A stretch of DNA of 47,115 nucleotides from the NCBI GenBank assembly GCA_018667915.1, contig JABIRI010000259.1, forward strand, positions 1-47,115. The letters are read 5' to 3'. The DNA is from Opitutaceae bacterium (GTDB lineage Bacteria; Verrucomicrobiota; Verrucomicrobiia; Opitutales; Opitutaceae). The notes beneath the pieces were generated by a model that was given only the letters and a program-made list of their open reading frames with translations, searched no databases and was not told the DNA's origin. Below, in pieces: positions 6,743-15,163 of this stretch (position 1 is the first letter of the stretch; the number at the start of each line of letters is the position of its first letter). The translations under genes were made by a program, and so were the position numbers.

Positions 6743-8593
6743 GTGATTTCTCACCTCAAAATTATTTGGTCCCTCATGCAGGGGCACCGCCTACGCTATG
6801 GCTTCGCGTTGGGCTGTTTGGTGGTGGCGACCTTACTCAACTACGGCGTGCCCCTGATCGGCAGCGTCACCATCGATTTCGCGATCTCCAACAAACCCGT
6901 CGCAGCCGAAACTCCGGGGCCCATTCGTTGGTTACTCGAGCTTCTCGGCGGGAGCGATCACCTGAGCGGAAACCTATGGCTCGCTCCCGTCGTGATGGTC
7001 CTCCTCAGCGCGATCGGAGGGGTGTTTAGTTATTTAAAGGGTTGGCAGGCCTCCCTCGCCAGCGACGGCATTGCGCGCCGACTCAAAGACAATCTCTACG
7101 ATCACCTCAACCAACTCCCCGCCCGCTATCACGATCAATCCGACACGGGCGACTTGGTTCAGCGCTGCACCAGCGACGTAGAAACGACCCGACTGTTTCT
7201 GGCCACCCAGATCATGGATATTGGCAACGCCTTGATCCTCGCCGGCACCGCGCTGCCGTTGCTGCTCTCGATCCATGTGCCGATGACCCTCGTCTCGTTC
7301 GCCCTCATCGGCCCCATCATCATCTACGGCTATGTCTATTTCCGCAAGGTGCGCCATGTCTTCAAACAGGTGGAGCAGGCCGAAAGCGAACTGACCGGTA
7401 TCGTGCAGGAAAACCTCACCGGCATCCGCGTGGTGCGCGCGTTTTCCCAGCACGAACACGAGCGCAAAAAATTCGCCAGCCCCAACGCCAACTATCGCGA
7501 CCGCTCCCTGCGCATGATCCGGCTGCTCGCCTGGTATTGGTCGATCAGTGATTTTGTGGCCCTGAGCCAACTCGGACTGACGCTTCTCGTCGGCGCGCAT
7601 TGGGTCGCCACCGGCCAAATCACCGTCGGCATGCTTTTCGCCTTCCTCTCGTTTCTGACCATCATGCTGTGGCCGGTGCGTCAGATGGGCCGCATCCTGA
7701 CCGATCTGGGCAAAACCACCGTCGCGCTCGGCCGTATCCATGAAATTCTGGGCGTTGCCCCGGAACCCGATCCGGAGCCGGCGCCGAACGACGCAGCCTC
7801 CCCACCACCGCTCACCGGTCAAATCACGGTTTCGGACCTGCACTTCAATCACGACACGACCGACCTTCCCGCCGAGGGACGGGGTGCGCTCAACGGCATT
7901 TCCTTTACGGTCAATCCCGGCGAGACCGTCGCCATTCTGGGTCCTTCGGGATCAGGTAAGAGCACGCTCATGCACTTGCTCCTGCGACTCTATGATTACG
8001 GCCAGGGATCCATCAAATTTGATGGCCACGAGTTGAGCACGCTTCCTCGAAAATGGGTCCGAGGCCAAATCGGCGTGGTCATGCAGGAGCCCTTTCTTTT
8101 CTCCAAGAGCCTGCGCGACAACCTGCGCCTCGGCCAAGGCGATGCCGCCGATCACGAGGTCGAATTCGCGGCACGTATGGCCAGCATTCACGAAACCATT
8201 CTTTCCTTCGAAGAGGGCTATGAAACTGTCATCGGCGAACGCGGCGTCACCCTATCGGGCGGTCAACGCCAACGGGTCGCCATCGCCCGTGCCGTCCTTC
8301 GCCAAGCGCCGCTCCTCATCCTCGATGACGCCATGAGTGCCATCGATGCCGAGACCGAAACGGTCATCCTCGACGCCCTCAAAACCCGCCGTGGTCAGAC
8401 CACCACGCTGGTCATCGCCCACCGTCTGGCGACGCTCGTCCATGCCGACCGCATCATCGTGCTTGATCACGGTAGCATTATCCAGACCGGAACCCATGAC
8501 GAGCTGGCGGCCCAGGACGGGCTCTACCGTCGACTCTGGCAGATCCAAACCAACGTAGAAACCGAGTTTAGAAACGATCTCGAAACACCCTGA
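6743..8593 (+). CDS. ABC exporter half-transporter A (degenerate catalytic site)
   Basis: An inner-membrane type IV (MsbA-like) ABC exporter subunit: six transmembrane helices, then a nucleotide-binding domain. With the GTG start at 6743 (616 residues), Walker A GPSGSGKST begins near residue 399, the signature LSGGQRQRVAIARA near 504, Walker B LLILDD at 524-529 and the switch His near 560. The residue after Walker B is Asp529 where catalytic Glu is expected, the mark of the degenerate ATP site in heterodimeric exporters. An ATG at 6776 or a TTG at 6668 are alternative starts; none has a clear ribosome site. The partner gene starts 6 bases after the stop, so the two form one operon. The substrate (lipid, drug or peptide) is unknown. 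Confidence 0.9.
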   Translation: MISHLKIIWSLMQGHRLRYGFALGCLVVATLLNYGVPLIGSVTIDFAISNKPVAAETPGPIRWLLELLGGSDHLSGNLWLAPVVMVLLSAIGGVFSYLKGWQASLASDGIARRLKDNLYDHLNQLPARYHDQSDTGDLVQRCTSDVETTRLFLATQIMDIGNALILAGTALPLLLSIHVPMTLVSFALIGPIIIYGYVYFRKVRHVFKQVEQAESELTGIVQENLTGIRVVRAFSQHEHERKKFASPNANYRDRSLRMIRLLAWYWSISDFVALSQLGLTLLVGAHWVATGQITVGMLFAFLSFLTIMLWPVRQMGRILTDLGKTTVALGRIHEILGVAPEPDPEPAPNDAASPPPLTGQITVSDLHFNHDTTDLPAEGRGALNGISFTVNPGETVAILGPSGSGKSTLMHLLLRLYDYGQGSIKFDGHELSTLPRKWVRGQIGVVMQEPFLFSKSLRDNLRLGQGDAADHEVEFAARMASIHETILSFEEGYETVIGERGVTLSGGQRQRVAIARAVLRQAPLLILDDAMSAIDAETETVILDALKTRRGQTTTLVIAHRLATLVHADRIIVLDHGSIIQTGTHDELAAQDGLYRRLWQIQTNVETEFRNDLETP

Positions 8594-8599
8594 TTCCGC

Positions 8600-10492
8600 A
8601 TGCCTCCCGCCGAACAAGAAGACGATTTCAAAGCTAAGCTCGATGCGGGGCTCTGGTGGAAAATCCTGCGCCGCACGTTTCACCTGAAACGCTACCTGGT
8701 GCCATTGTTCATCTCGGCCCTGGTCCTAGCCGCCTGCGATGCAAGTTTTGCATTCGTCACGCGCTGGGTGATCGACGGGGTCGTGCGCGATGGGGTCGAC
8801 GCCCCGTTCACGCTCTACGCGGCGGTTTACTTGGGCATCACTGTGCTCATCTGCTTGGCCGTGTGGTGCTTCATCTTTCTGGCCGGAAACATCTCCAACC
8901 GCCTCGCCCACGACATCCGTCGCGATAGCTTTGATCGACTGCAGGAACTTGAATTTTCCTTCTTCGATACCCGACCGGTCGGATGGTTGATTTCCCGGCT
9001 GACGAGTGACTGTGACCGTCTCGCCCGCACCATTGGTTGGGGATTTCTCGATATCGTCTGGGGATTCAGTTTTGTGGTCATGATTGCCATCAGCCTACTG
9101 GTGTTGAATTGGCAACTCGGGCTGATTGTTTTGGCGATCGTTCCTCCCCTCGCGATCGTCTCCCGCTACTTCCAAAAGAAACTGCTCTTCAGTGCACGGG
9201 ATATTCGGAAATACAACTCGCAGATCACCGCCCGCTACAACGAATCCATCCAAGGCGTGCGCACCACGAAAACCCTTGTGCGGGAAGCGGAAAATCTCGC
9301 CGAATTTGAAAACCTGTCCGCCTCCATGTTCTCGGCCGCCGTGCTCAACGCGCGCCAGAATGCGGTGTATTTTCCCATCGTGGTCACCCTCGGCAGCTTG
9401 GCCGCCGGCGTCGCTCTTTGGCGCGGTGGTGGCATGGCGGTGAATGATTCCATCAGCCTAGGAACCCTCGTCGCGTTCATTAACTTCGCGGGCATGTTCT
9501 TCCAGCCCATCAACCAATTGGCTCAGCGCTTGACCGAAATTCAAACGGCCCAAGCTGCGGGCGAGCGGATCATGGGACTGCTTGAAACTGTCCCCACCAT
9601 CAAGGACAGCCCGGCCGTCGCCCAAAAAATTGCGCAGTCTTATACCACCGATTCGGCCACCTCGCCCAACCTCGCGGCCGATGGTTTGCCCAACCAGATC
9701 GACACCATCGAATTTCGCGAGGTGAGTTTTCACTACACGGATGGCACCGCCGTGCTGGACCACTTTAATCTCAAAGTAACTCCCGGTGAAACCATCGCCT
9801 TGGTCGGTCCTTCCGGTGGGGGCAAAAGCACGCTCGTTTCGCTGGTCTGCCGTTTCTACGAACCCGTCTCGGGGCAGGTCCTCATCAACGGCACTGACTA
9901 CCGCGAACGCAGCCTGTCCTGGCTCCAGTCCCAACTGGGTATCGTGCTGCAAACACCCCACCTCTTCAAAGGCACCATCCGCGAGAACATCCGCTACGGT
10001 CGCCTCGATGCCACCGATGCCGAAGTCGAAGCCGCCGCCAAAATGGTCAACGCCCACGAATTCATCACCGAGATATCCGGCGGTTATGACTCGAGTGTGG
10101 GCGAAGGGGGCAACCAACTCTCCACCGGTCAGCGGCAACTGATTTCCTTTGCCCGCGCTTTGTTGGCCGATCCCCAGATATTCGTCATGGATGAAGCCAC
10201 GTCATCCATCGACACCGAAACCGAACAACTCATCCAACGCGGTCTGGAAACGGTGCTCGCAGGGCGCATCAGTTTCGTGATCGCCCATCGCCTCAGCACC
10301 ATCCGTCGGGCGGATCGAATTCTCGTCATCACCCAAGGGAAAATCGAGGAGTCCGGCACTCACGAAGAATTGCTGCGGCAACGCGGTCATTACTACGGTC
10401 TCTACACCAATCAGTTTCGGAGTGAACGCGAAGCAGATGTATTGTCGGGCAAACCGTCCGACCCGCCTCCGCCGGCGCCCGCTAGTGATTAG
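8600..10492 (+). CDS. ABC exporter half-transporter B (catalytic subunit)
   Basis: The second half of the heterodimeric exporter has 630 residues: six membrane helices (first around residues 32-52), the ABC membrane domain with RLTSDCDRLARTIGWGFLD, then the ATPase domain. Walker A GPSGGGKST is near residue 403, Walker B IFVMDE has the catalytic Glu at 532, and the switch His is at 563. The signature is LSTGQRQ (near 507) in place of LSGGQ. This altered signature would face the degenerate Walker B of subunit A, exactly as in TM287/288- or BmrCD-type heterodimers. The start ATG lies 6 bases after the previous stop. The C-terminal tail is Pro-rich. Confidence 0.9.
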   Translation: MPPAEQEDDFKAKLDAGLWWKILRRTFHLKRYLVPLFISALVLAACDASFAFVTRWVIDGVVRDGVDAPFTLYAAVYLGITVLICLAVWCFIFLAGNISNRLAHDIRRDSFDRLQELEFSFFDTRPVGWLISRLTSDCDRLARTIGWGFLDIVWGFSFVVMIAISLLVLNWQLGLIVLAIVPPLAIVSRYFQKKLLFSARDIRKYNSQITARYNESIQGVRTTKTLVREAENLAEFENLSASMFSAAVLNARQNAVYFPIVVTLGSLAAGVALWRGGGMAVNDSISLGTLVAFINFAGMFFQPINQLAQRLTEIQTAQAAGERIMGLLETVPTIKDSPAVAQKIAQSYTTDSATSPNLAADGLPNQIDTIEFREVSFHYTDGTAVLDHFNLKVTPGETIALVGPSGGGKSTLVSLVCRFYEPVSGQVLINGTDYRERSLSWLQSQLGIVLQTPHLFKGTIRENIRYGRLDATDAEVEAAAKMVNAHEFITEISGGYDSSVGEGGNQLSTGQRQLISFARALLADPQIFVMDEATSSIDTETEQLIQRGLETVLAGRISFVIAHRLSTIRRADRILVITQGKIEESGTHEELLRQRGHYYGLYTNQFRSEREADVLSGKPSDPPPPAPASD

Positions 10493-10569
10493 GGGCGTGC
10501 TCGCGCAATACCCCAAGGGGTCGGGTCGTAGATGCATTGCGACAGCAATTTAGTCACGACCTGATCCCC

Positions 10570-10830
10570 TTTCCCAGACGCTGGTCCCCGTCTCGTTCTC
10601 GTTCTCGAAAACGCATCGGATATCTCTCCCACTCCGCCGCGGCGCGCCCGGGGGTCATGCTCGCGCGACGCTCTCGAAGTAACAAATTCCAAGTAGCAGG
10701 TAGCAAGTGCCGGAGTCGGACCAGCTAACGCGGACGACACGGAGGACGTCCCTCCCTCGCCTCGTTCTCGTTCCTTGTCCGCCGACATATCGGCCAAAGC
10801 TTCAGCGACGGCGGATCGTTCTCGAATCGG
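10570..10830. repeat. Dispersed repeats C and D downstream of the ABC exporter
   Basis: Contains TCTCGTTCTCGTTCTCG (10590s), GCTCTCGAAGTAACAAATTC and AAGTAGCAGGTAGCAAGTG (10670-10709), CGGAGTCGGACCAGCTAACG, CGGACGACACGGAGG, and D word CTCGTTCTCGTTCCTTG, continuing TCCGCC..GACGGCGGATCGTTCTC (10761-10823). This is the longest copy in the window and repeats 6266-6475 in the same orientation. The surrounding gap 10493-10964 has no credible gene. Confidence 0.85.
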
Positions 10831-10954
10831 ATATCTTGCCTTAGCCTGCCACCCCAAGATTGCGCTCACGGAGATATCGGCCAATGTCTCTTCGGCTCAC
10901 CCCGCCCGATAGCGATCGTTGATTGATCAGATTTTAGAAAACCCCGCTTAGAAT

Positions 10955-10960
10955 AAGGAG
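10955..10960 (+). promoter_or_regulatory. Ribosome binding site of the second sulfatase
   Basis: AAGGAG sits 4 bases before the first of two adjacent ATG codons (10965 and 10968), or 7 bases before the second. It is one of the few clear Shine-Dalgarno sequences in the window and fixes the start to this ATG pair. Confidence 0.75.
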
Positions 10961-10964
10961 AATT

Positions 10965-12350
10965 ATGATGAAGAAAGTAATAAGCCTTGTTGCTCTGTTC
11001 ATGGCCCTCACCGCCCCGGCCGCACCGAACGTAATCATGCTTTTGGCGGATGATCTCGGATGGAAGGATCTCAGTTGCTACGGCGGTCCGGTAAATACTC
11101 CCGCGCTTGATGAGTTGGCGCAAAATGGCGTGCGATTTACCGACTTCTATTCGGGCAGCGCCGTGTGCTCACCGTCGCGCGCGACGTTGATGACCGGTCG
11201 CCACCACATCCGCACGGGAGTCTACAGTTGGATCTTTGATCCCGAACAACGTTCCCACTTGCTCGAACGGGAAGTCACGTTGGCCGAGGTGCTCAAGCAG
11301 GCGGGTTATGACACCGCTCATTTCGGGAAATGGCATTTGGGACTGCCCTACGGAAAATACAAAAAGCCCACGCCCGATGTGCATGGTTTCGACTTCTGGT
11401 TCGCCACCGAGAACAACGCCCTGCCCAACCACCACAATCCCACCAACTTTTACCGCAACGGCGAACCCGTGGGGCCGCTCGAAGGGTATTCCTGCCAACT
11501 CGTGGTCGACGAGGCCATCGGTTGGCTCGATGACCACCGCGAAGCCAACACGCCGTTTTTCCTCAATGTCTGGTTTCACGAACCTCACCAAAAAATCGCC
11601 GCGCCGGATGAGATTTCCAAACGCTACGGTGATCCGGAATCACAACCTGCGATCTATTCCGGCACGATCGACAATACCGACCGCGCCATCGCCCGACTGC
11701 TCGCAAAGCTCAAACAAATCGGTGTCGAAGATGATACGTTGATCATCTATGCCTCCGACAATGGCAGCTACCGCACCGACCGCGTCGGTGATCTGAGAGG
11801 GCGCAAAGGAAGCAACTGGCAAGGCGGCATCCGCGTGCCCGGAATCTTCTATTGGCCCGGCAAAATCACCGCCGGAAAAGTTGCATCCGCGCCCGCTGGA
11901 CTGGTCGATGTGTTGCCTACAATCTGCGGACTACTCGGTATCGCTCCGCCGAAGGGCGTCCACCTGGACGGCTCGGATATCTCTCCCCTATTGACCGGCC
12001 ATCCCGCAAAATTTGAGCGTCATCAACCGCTGTTCTGGCACCTGCAAAAATCGCGGCCAATCGTCGCTATTCGTGATGGCGACTATTCACTCGTGGCCGA
12101 GCCCGACTATGAGTTGTCCACCGACAACATGTTCAACGAGGCGTGGATCCCGGCGATAAAATCCGGCGGTTACACCCACTACCAACTTCACAACCTGAAG
12201 GACGATCCGAGTCAGGAGCACGATCTGGCCACCGAACAGCCGGACGTGCTCGAGCGCATGAAAAAACAACTGCTCGCCATCAACCAAAGTATCATGGCGG
12301 ACGGACCCCGGTGGGACTTGCGCACTACTCACGCTCAGCGCTCGAAGTAG
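10965..12350 (+). CDS. Exported sulfatase (S1 family)
   Basis: A formylglycine sulfatase of 461 residues that would hydrolyse sulfate esters outside the cytoplasm. A short signal peptide (MMKKVISLVALFMALTAPAA) precedes PNVIMLLADDLGWKDLSCYG with metal-binding Asp29-Asp30. The modification site is CSPSR at 68-72, and HFGKWHLG adds further active-site residues. Only the core domain is present, without the EF-hand tail of the other sulfatase. The final residues HAQRSK and the TAG stop are encoded by a family C repeat (12338-12350), so the native C-terminus may have been altered. It is flanked by repeats on both sides and not in an operon. Confidence 0.92.
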   Translation: MMKKVISLVALFMALTAPAAPNVIMLLADDLGWKDLSCYGGPVNTPALDELAQNGVRFTDFYSGSAVCSPSRATLMTGRHHIRTGVYSWIFDPEQRSHLLEREVTLAEVLKQAGYDTAHFGKWHLGLPYGKYKKPTPDVHGFDFWFATENNALPNHHNPTNFYRNGEPVGPLEGYSCQLVVDEAIGWLDDHREANTPFFLNVWFHEPHQKIAAPDEISKRYGDPESQPAIYSGTIDNTDRAIARLLAKLKQIGVEDDTLIIYASDNGSYRTDRVGDLRGRKGSNWQGGIRVPGIFYWPGKITAGKVASAPAGLVDVLPTICGLLGIAPPKGVHLDGSDISPLLTGHPAKFERHQPLFWHLQKSRPIVAIRDGDYSLVAEPDYELSTDNMFNEAWIPAIKSGGYTHYQLHNLKDDPSQEHDLATEQPDVLERMKKQLLAINQSIMADGPRWDLRTTHAQRSK

Positions 12351-12406
12351 CAGGCTCGCGCACGGCGCTCGATGTTCCAAATCTCAGGTAACAAGTATCA
12401 AGTGGC
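12338..12406 (+). repeat. Dispersed repeat family C overlapping the sulfatase stop
   Basis: Starts with GCGCTCGAAGTAG, which provides the sulfatase stop codon, and continues with GGCGCTCGATGTTCCAAATC and AGGTAACAAGTATCAAGTGG. Compare 5557-5620 and 6333-6374. Confidence 0.8.
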
Positions 12407-12459
12407 TGAGAGGCAGGATTCGTGGCCTTGAGATCACGGTGTTTTCCCATCACTCAATT

Positions 12460-13197
12460 TCAGCCTAGGGTGCGTTGCAGGAGGGCTGCGAGATAAGAGC
12501 GACGTTCTTCTTTCATTCCGCTGCCAAACTTTAGGAGATCGCTGTTGTGCATTTCCAAAACGATTTCCTGCTTCGTCTGACGATCCCCGTCACTATCACG
12601 CCATTTGCTATCGCTCAATGATACGTGCCGCACTTCGTGAGGTGTGAATTTTCGCGTCCAACCCATTGGACCTACACCGGTGAAGACGCGACCTTCGGCG
12701 GCGTTGATGCGAACCTCAGTGTGGCCGGCGACGGCCATGAAAAATGCCCCGATGAAACCGGCCCCAATTACGAGAAAAGGCGTTAGAAAGATCCAGAGAA
12801 ACAACGTCATCCCCCAACCCATGGTTTCACCATTCATCAACGGAGCCGGGAACCACTCCGGCACCGCTACCCCCAGCAGGCCGAACGTGCTGGAGAGATT
12901 GAGGAACACGAAGACGGAAACAATGCCGTTCCAAAACAACCCAATCGCCAACGCCCCCAGCGCACCTCCAATCGAGCGATGGGAAACACTAAAGGCGACG
13001 CCCCGCGCCGTGGTGCGTTCCGTTAAACCACTGGGTGGCTGGGAGGCTTCGAGCTTCTGGCTGAGATCTCGCCGCTCGAACAATTCCGAAAACGCGTGCG
13101 TCGAATCACATTGGCGACAAAGCGCTAGGTCGGTCGATACATTGATATCGGCCTTCGGAATTTTGTTCCGACACTCAGGGCAATTCACCATGGGCAT
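12460..13197 (-). CDS. Zinc-ribbon membrane protein of unknown function
   Basis: I do not recognise a named family. The 245-residue product opens with a zinc-ribbon-like pair of cysteine knuckles (VNCPECRNKIP and LALCRQCDS, residues 4-33). After a polar linker come two long hydrophobic segments, at about 77-100 and 127-157. The C-terminal ~85 residues form a soluble domain of short strands (HTEVRINAAEGRVFTGVG, then TRKFTPHEVRHVSLSD) resembling a PH-like or stress-sensing membrane-protein tail. The start is ATG 13197, with another ATG two codons later. It reads convergently toward the upstream sulfatase and is followed upstream by a repeat. Confidence 0.7.
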   Translation of the reverse strand: MPMVNCPECRNKIPKADINVSTDLALCRQCDSTHAFSELFERRDLSQKLEASQPPSGLTERTTARGVAFSVSHRSIGGALGALAIGLFWNGIVSVFVFLNLSSTFGLLGVAVPEWFPAPLMNGETMGWGMTLFLWIFLTPFLVIGAGFIGAFFMAVAGHTEVRINAAEGRVFTGVGPMGWTRKFTPHEVRHVSLSDSKWRDSDGDRQTKQEIVLEMHNSDLLKFGSGMKEERRSYLAALLQRTLG

Positions 13198-13256
13198 AAA
13201 ACGACTTCTGTAGAGAATCCCGGCAACACGCGATCTTGAACTGGGCCCCTACTCGC

Positions 13257-13300
13257 TGCGCTCGAAGGAACAAATTCCAGGTGACAAGTATCAAGAGGCA
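13257..13300 (+). repeat. Dispersed repeat family C, short copy
   Basis: GCGCTCGAAGGAACAAATTC followed by CAGGTGACAAGTATCAAGAGG, the core of family C without the D part. It lies in the 159-bp gap between the zinc-ribbon gene and the methyltransferase. Confidence 0.75.
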
Positions 13301-13356
13301 TAGATCCAAAACCCCAACTATTCGTCCGGCACTCGGGCGTTGCTTGGAGATAGAAC

Positions 13357-14424
13357 TCAACGGTGCGTGAGCACCCAGAGTTCTACTTCTTCTACGGAAC
13401 GCCAGTGTTGGTCTCGTTTGGTTTTACCGGAGGCTGCACCTACCGGTTTCTTGAAGCATTGCTCTAACTTGAACCGGCTCCCTTCCGCTAGTTCCGTTTC
13501 AATCGGATGCTCGGTCGTCACTTTGGTGATCTGAGCCAAGTTCGAGAACATCAGCACCAGCTTTCCATCTGGCAGGAGTCTCTTTTTAGCCTCGGCAAAA
13601 AACTCGGGGAAGAGGAATTTATCGTAATAGATCGCGCGATCGATAGTGCCCGCATCGTGCGTCTCGGGCAACCAGGGTGGATTAAATACGATCAACTCGG
13701 TCGGCGTGTTCCAGCGCCCGAATAGATGCCCAAGATCCAACTTAATCTTTCGCGCCAGTTTGGTCGTTCCCATGAACTTCGTCAGACCAACAATCGCATT
13801 GGGGTTCGTGTCCGTAGCGTATACTTTCTGCCAACGCTTCTGGATCATTTGCAGGGAGAGCACGCCACATCCAACGCCCACATCGATGGCCGTTTTCTTG
13901 GGACCCTTGTAGTCCTTCAGCCACTGCTCAAACAACACGAGGTGTTCAAATCGGGTCGGGAAGTAGACCCCGAAATAGGGATGCAATTTAGCGCGTAAAA
14001 CGGGGAGCGAAACTCCCCGCTCATACCATTGCCAGGCACTGTTCAATCCCTGCACCTGGGGGAAGCTCAGATAGAAGTGGTCGTGGTCGGAATACAGTTC
14101 CTTCAACCAACCGATGGCCGGAGCTTTTTTGACCACAAGCTCTTGGTCGGTGATCTCCAATAAAATCCGATTGGAGAGGCTAAAATACTCCGCGCGATAC
14201 GCTCGTTGCTCCGGCAATGACTTATGCGGTAAGCTTAGTTTTAGATCGGTGTGGAGTTCCTTCAGCAGCGTTACTCCACTACCGTATGCTCCCCTCACGA
14301 CGACAGACTCTCCCTGCTTCAACGCCTCGAGGGTAGATGCAACATCCGTCCCCCGCGTAAACGATTGGGCTTCAGGCCCAATCGCAATCGGTGCGGGTTT
14401 GTTTAATTCGAGTTTTGGAATCAT
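13357..14424 (-). CDS. Class I SAM-dependent methyltransferase with NPPW motif
   Basis: The 355-residue protein has an N-terminal domain of about 175 residues and a class I methyltransferase domain. AIDVGVGCGVLSLQM (motif I, SAM binding) lies near residue 193, the acidic ATDTNPNAI near 220, and the catalytic-type FNPPWLPE near 262. NPP[YFW] motifs act on amino groups, as in glutamine-N5 methyltransferases (HemK/PrmC) and rRNA guanine-N2 methyltransferases (RsmC/RlmG). Which class applies here is not decidable by eye. ATG 14424 is the only plausible start. It is not linked to release-factor or ribosomal genes. The vapBC pair follows in the same direction after a gap. Confidence 0.82.
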   Translation of the reverse strand: MIPKLELNKPAPIAIGPEAQSFTRGTDVASTLEALKQGESVVVRGAYGSGVTLLKELHTDLKLSLPHKSLPEQRAYRAEYFSLSNRILLEITDQELVVKKAPAIGWLKELYSDHDHFYLSFPQVQGLNSAWQWYERGVSLPVLRAKLHPYFGVYFPTRFEHLVLFEQWLKDYKGPKKTAIDVGVGCGVLSLQMIQKRWQKVYATDTNPNAIVGLTKFMGTTKLARKIKLDLGHLFGRWNTPTELIVFNPPWLPETHDAGTIDRAIYYDKFLFPEFFAEAKKRLLPDGKLVLMFSNLAQITKVTTEHPIETELAEGSRFKLEQCFKKPVGAASGKTKRDQHWRSVEEVELWVLTHR

Positions 14425-14502
14425 GAGCCGGATCCTGAAGAAAACGAGTCGCGGTAAATGCTAAGTATGCAACCTCGATTCAAATCTACAATCTATAGGA
14501 TA

Positions 14503-14889
14503 CTACCTCGACGCCGGCCGAAAGACAGCCAACGCCAGTTCTTTGACGATGCGGTAGTGTTTTGCGTTACCGGTGCAGAGGGTCTCTCCACATTCCAGCG
14601 CGGTGGCTGCGATCAGTGCATCGGCCAACTGCAGACCACCGGATAACGCATGGCTTTCTACGTAGATTGCAGCCCGGTGCCCCACTTCTCCTGATAATGG
14701 AAGCACTTCAAAACCCGAACTGGATAAAAAATTTCGGATTGTTTGCTGCTCCGCCTTATTCCGAGCGCCCTGCATCAGCTCCATTTGGGTGATTAACGAA
14801 ATCCGACGCGGAGCTGTCTTTCCCAACAGGCGCACCGCCCGAGAGTCCCCACGAAAGCACCAGATGAGCACATCCGTATCAAAGAGCAT
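14503..14889 (-). CDS. vapC: PIN-domain toxin, VapC type
   Basis: A 128-residue PIN-domain ribonuclease, the toxin of a type II pair. Acidic residues at the expected places are FDTDVLIWCF at the N-terminus, a Glu in QMELMQGARNK, and Asp in GLQLADALIAATAL, followed by LCTGNAKHYRIV. I use the ATG at 14887-14889; a TTG one codon upstream is also open. The start overlaps the end of the antitoxin gene by 11 bases, so the two are co-translated. Length is normal for VapC. Confidence 0.9.
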   Translation of the reverse strand: MLFDTDVLIWCFRGDSRAVRLLGKTAPRRISLITQMELMQGARNKAEQQTIRNFLSSSGFEVLPLSGEVGHRAAIYVESHALSGGLQLADALIAATALECGETLCTGNAKHYRIVKELALAVFRPASR

Positions 14890-15160
14890 CAAACCGTCCT
14901 CGTCGTAACTTCCGCACCGTCTCCGCTACATCTTCGGCCTCGCCATGATCAGCCCACATGCCCACGGCCGGATGTTCGGCCACGACAGCGGATCCGTCGG
15001 ATGCAGGTTGCTGATAAGGCACAATCGTCGCAATACGTTTACCATGCTTGGATAACGTAATCTCCTGTCGTTGCTCAATGGCTTCGGATATTTCCCGCGT
15101 CTTACGACGCAAATCTACTAAAGAGGCATTCACTTCAAAGTGCACACTAAATGTGTGCAC
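14879..15160 (-). CDS. vapB: Phd/VapB-type antitoxin
   Basis: A protein of up to 93 residues resembling Phd/YefM antitoxins: ASLVDLRRKTREISEAIEQR forms the N-terminal DNA-binding segment, followed by the family hallmark ITLSKHGKRIATIVPYQ. An acidic C-terminal half would wrap the PIN toxin. The longest frame begins with a GTG at 15158-15160, which lies inside a perfect palindrome. A GTG nine codons later (just before NASLVDL) may be the true start, leaving the palindrome upstream as an operator. It overlaps vapC by 11 bases. Confidence 0.82.
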   Translation of the reverse strand: MHTFSVHFEVNASLVDLRRKTREISEAIEQRQEITLSKHGKRIATIVPYQQPASDGSAVVAEHPAVGMWADHGEAEDVAETVRKLRRGRFDAL

Positions 15161-15163
15161 TTT
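15137..15163. promoter_or_regulatory. Perfect 11-bp inverted repeat, likely vapBC operator
   Basis: AAAGTGCACAC and GTGTGCACTTT are exact inverted copies separated by TAAAT. On the minus strand a TTGACA lies just upstream (within TTTGACAAAC) and TTTAGT lies 16 bases further, a plausible -35/-10 pair with the palindrome spanning the -10 region. Autoregulation by Phd/VapB-toxin complexes binding such palindromes is typical of the family. The operator role here is inferred. Confidence 0.7.

Noticed and set aside
7034-7852. Long antisense ORF inside the ABC exporter gene
   Set aside because: It is a shadow of the GC-rich sense frame, with a composition typical of antisense reading and no recognisable motif.
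10489-10884. 131-residue minus-strand ORF in the gap after the ABC exporter
   Set aside because: It covers the C/D repeats and translates repeat words; a similar ORF appears in the other copy at 6266. It is repeat-derived, not a gene.
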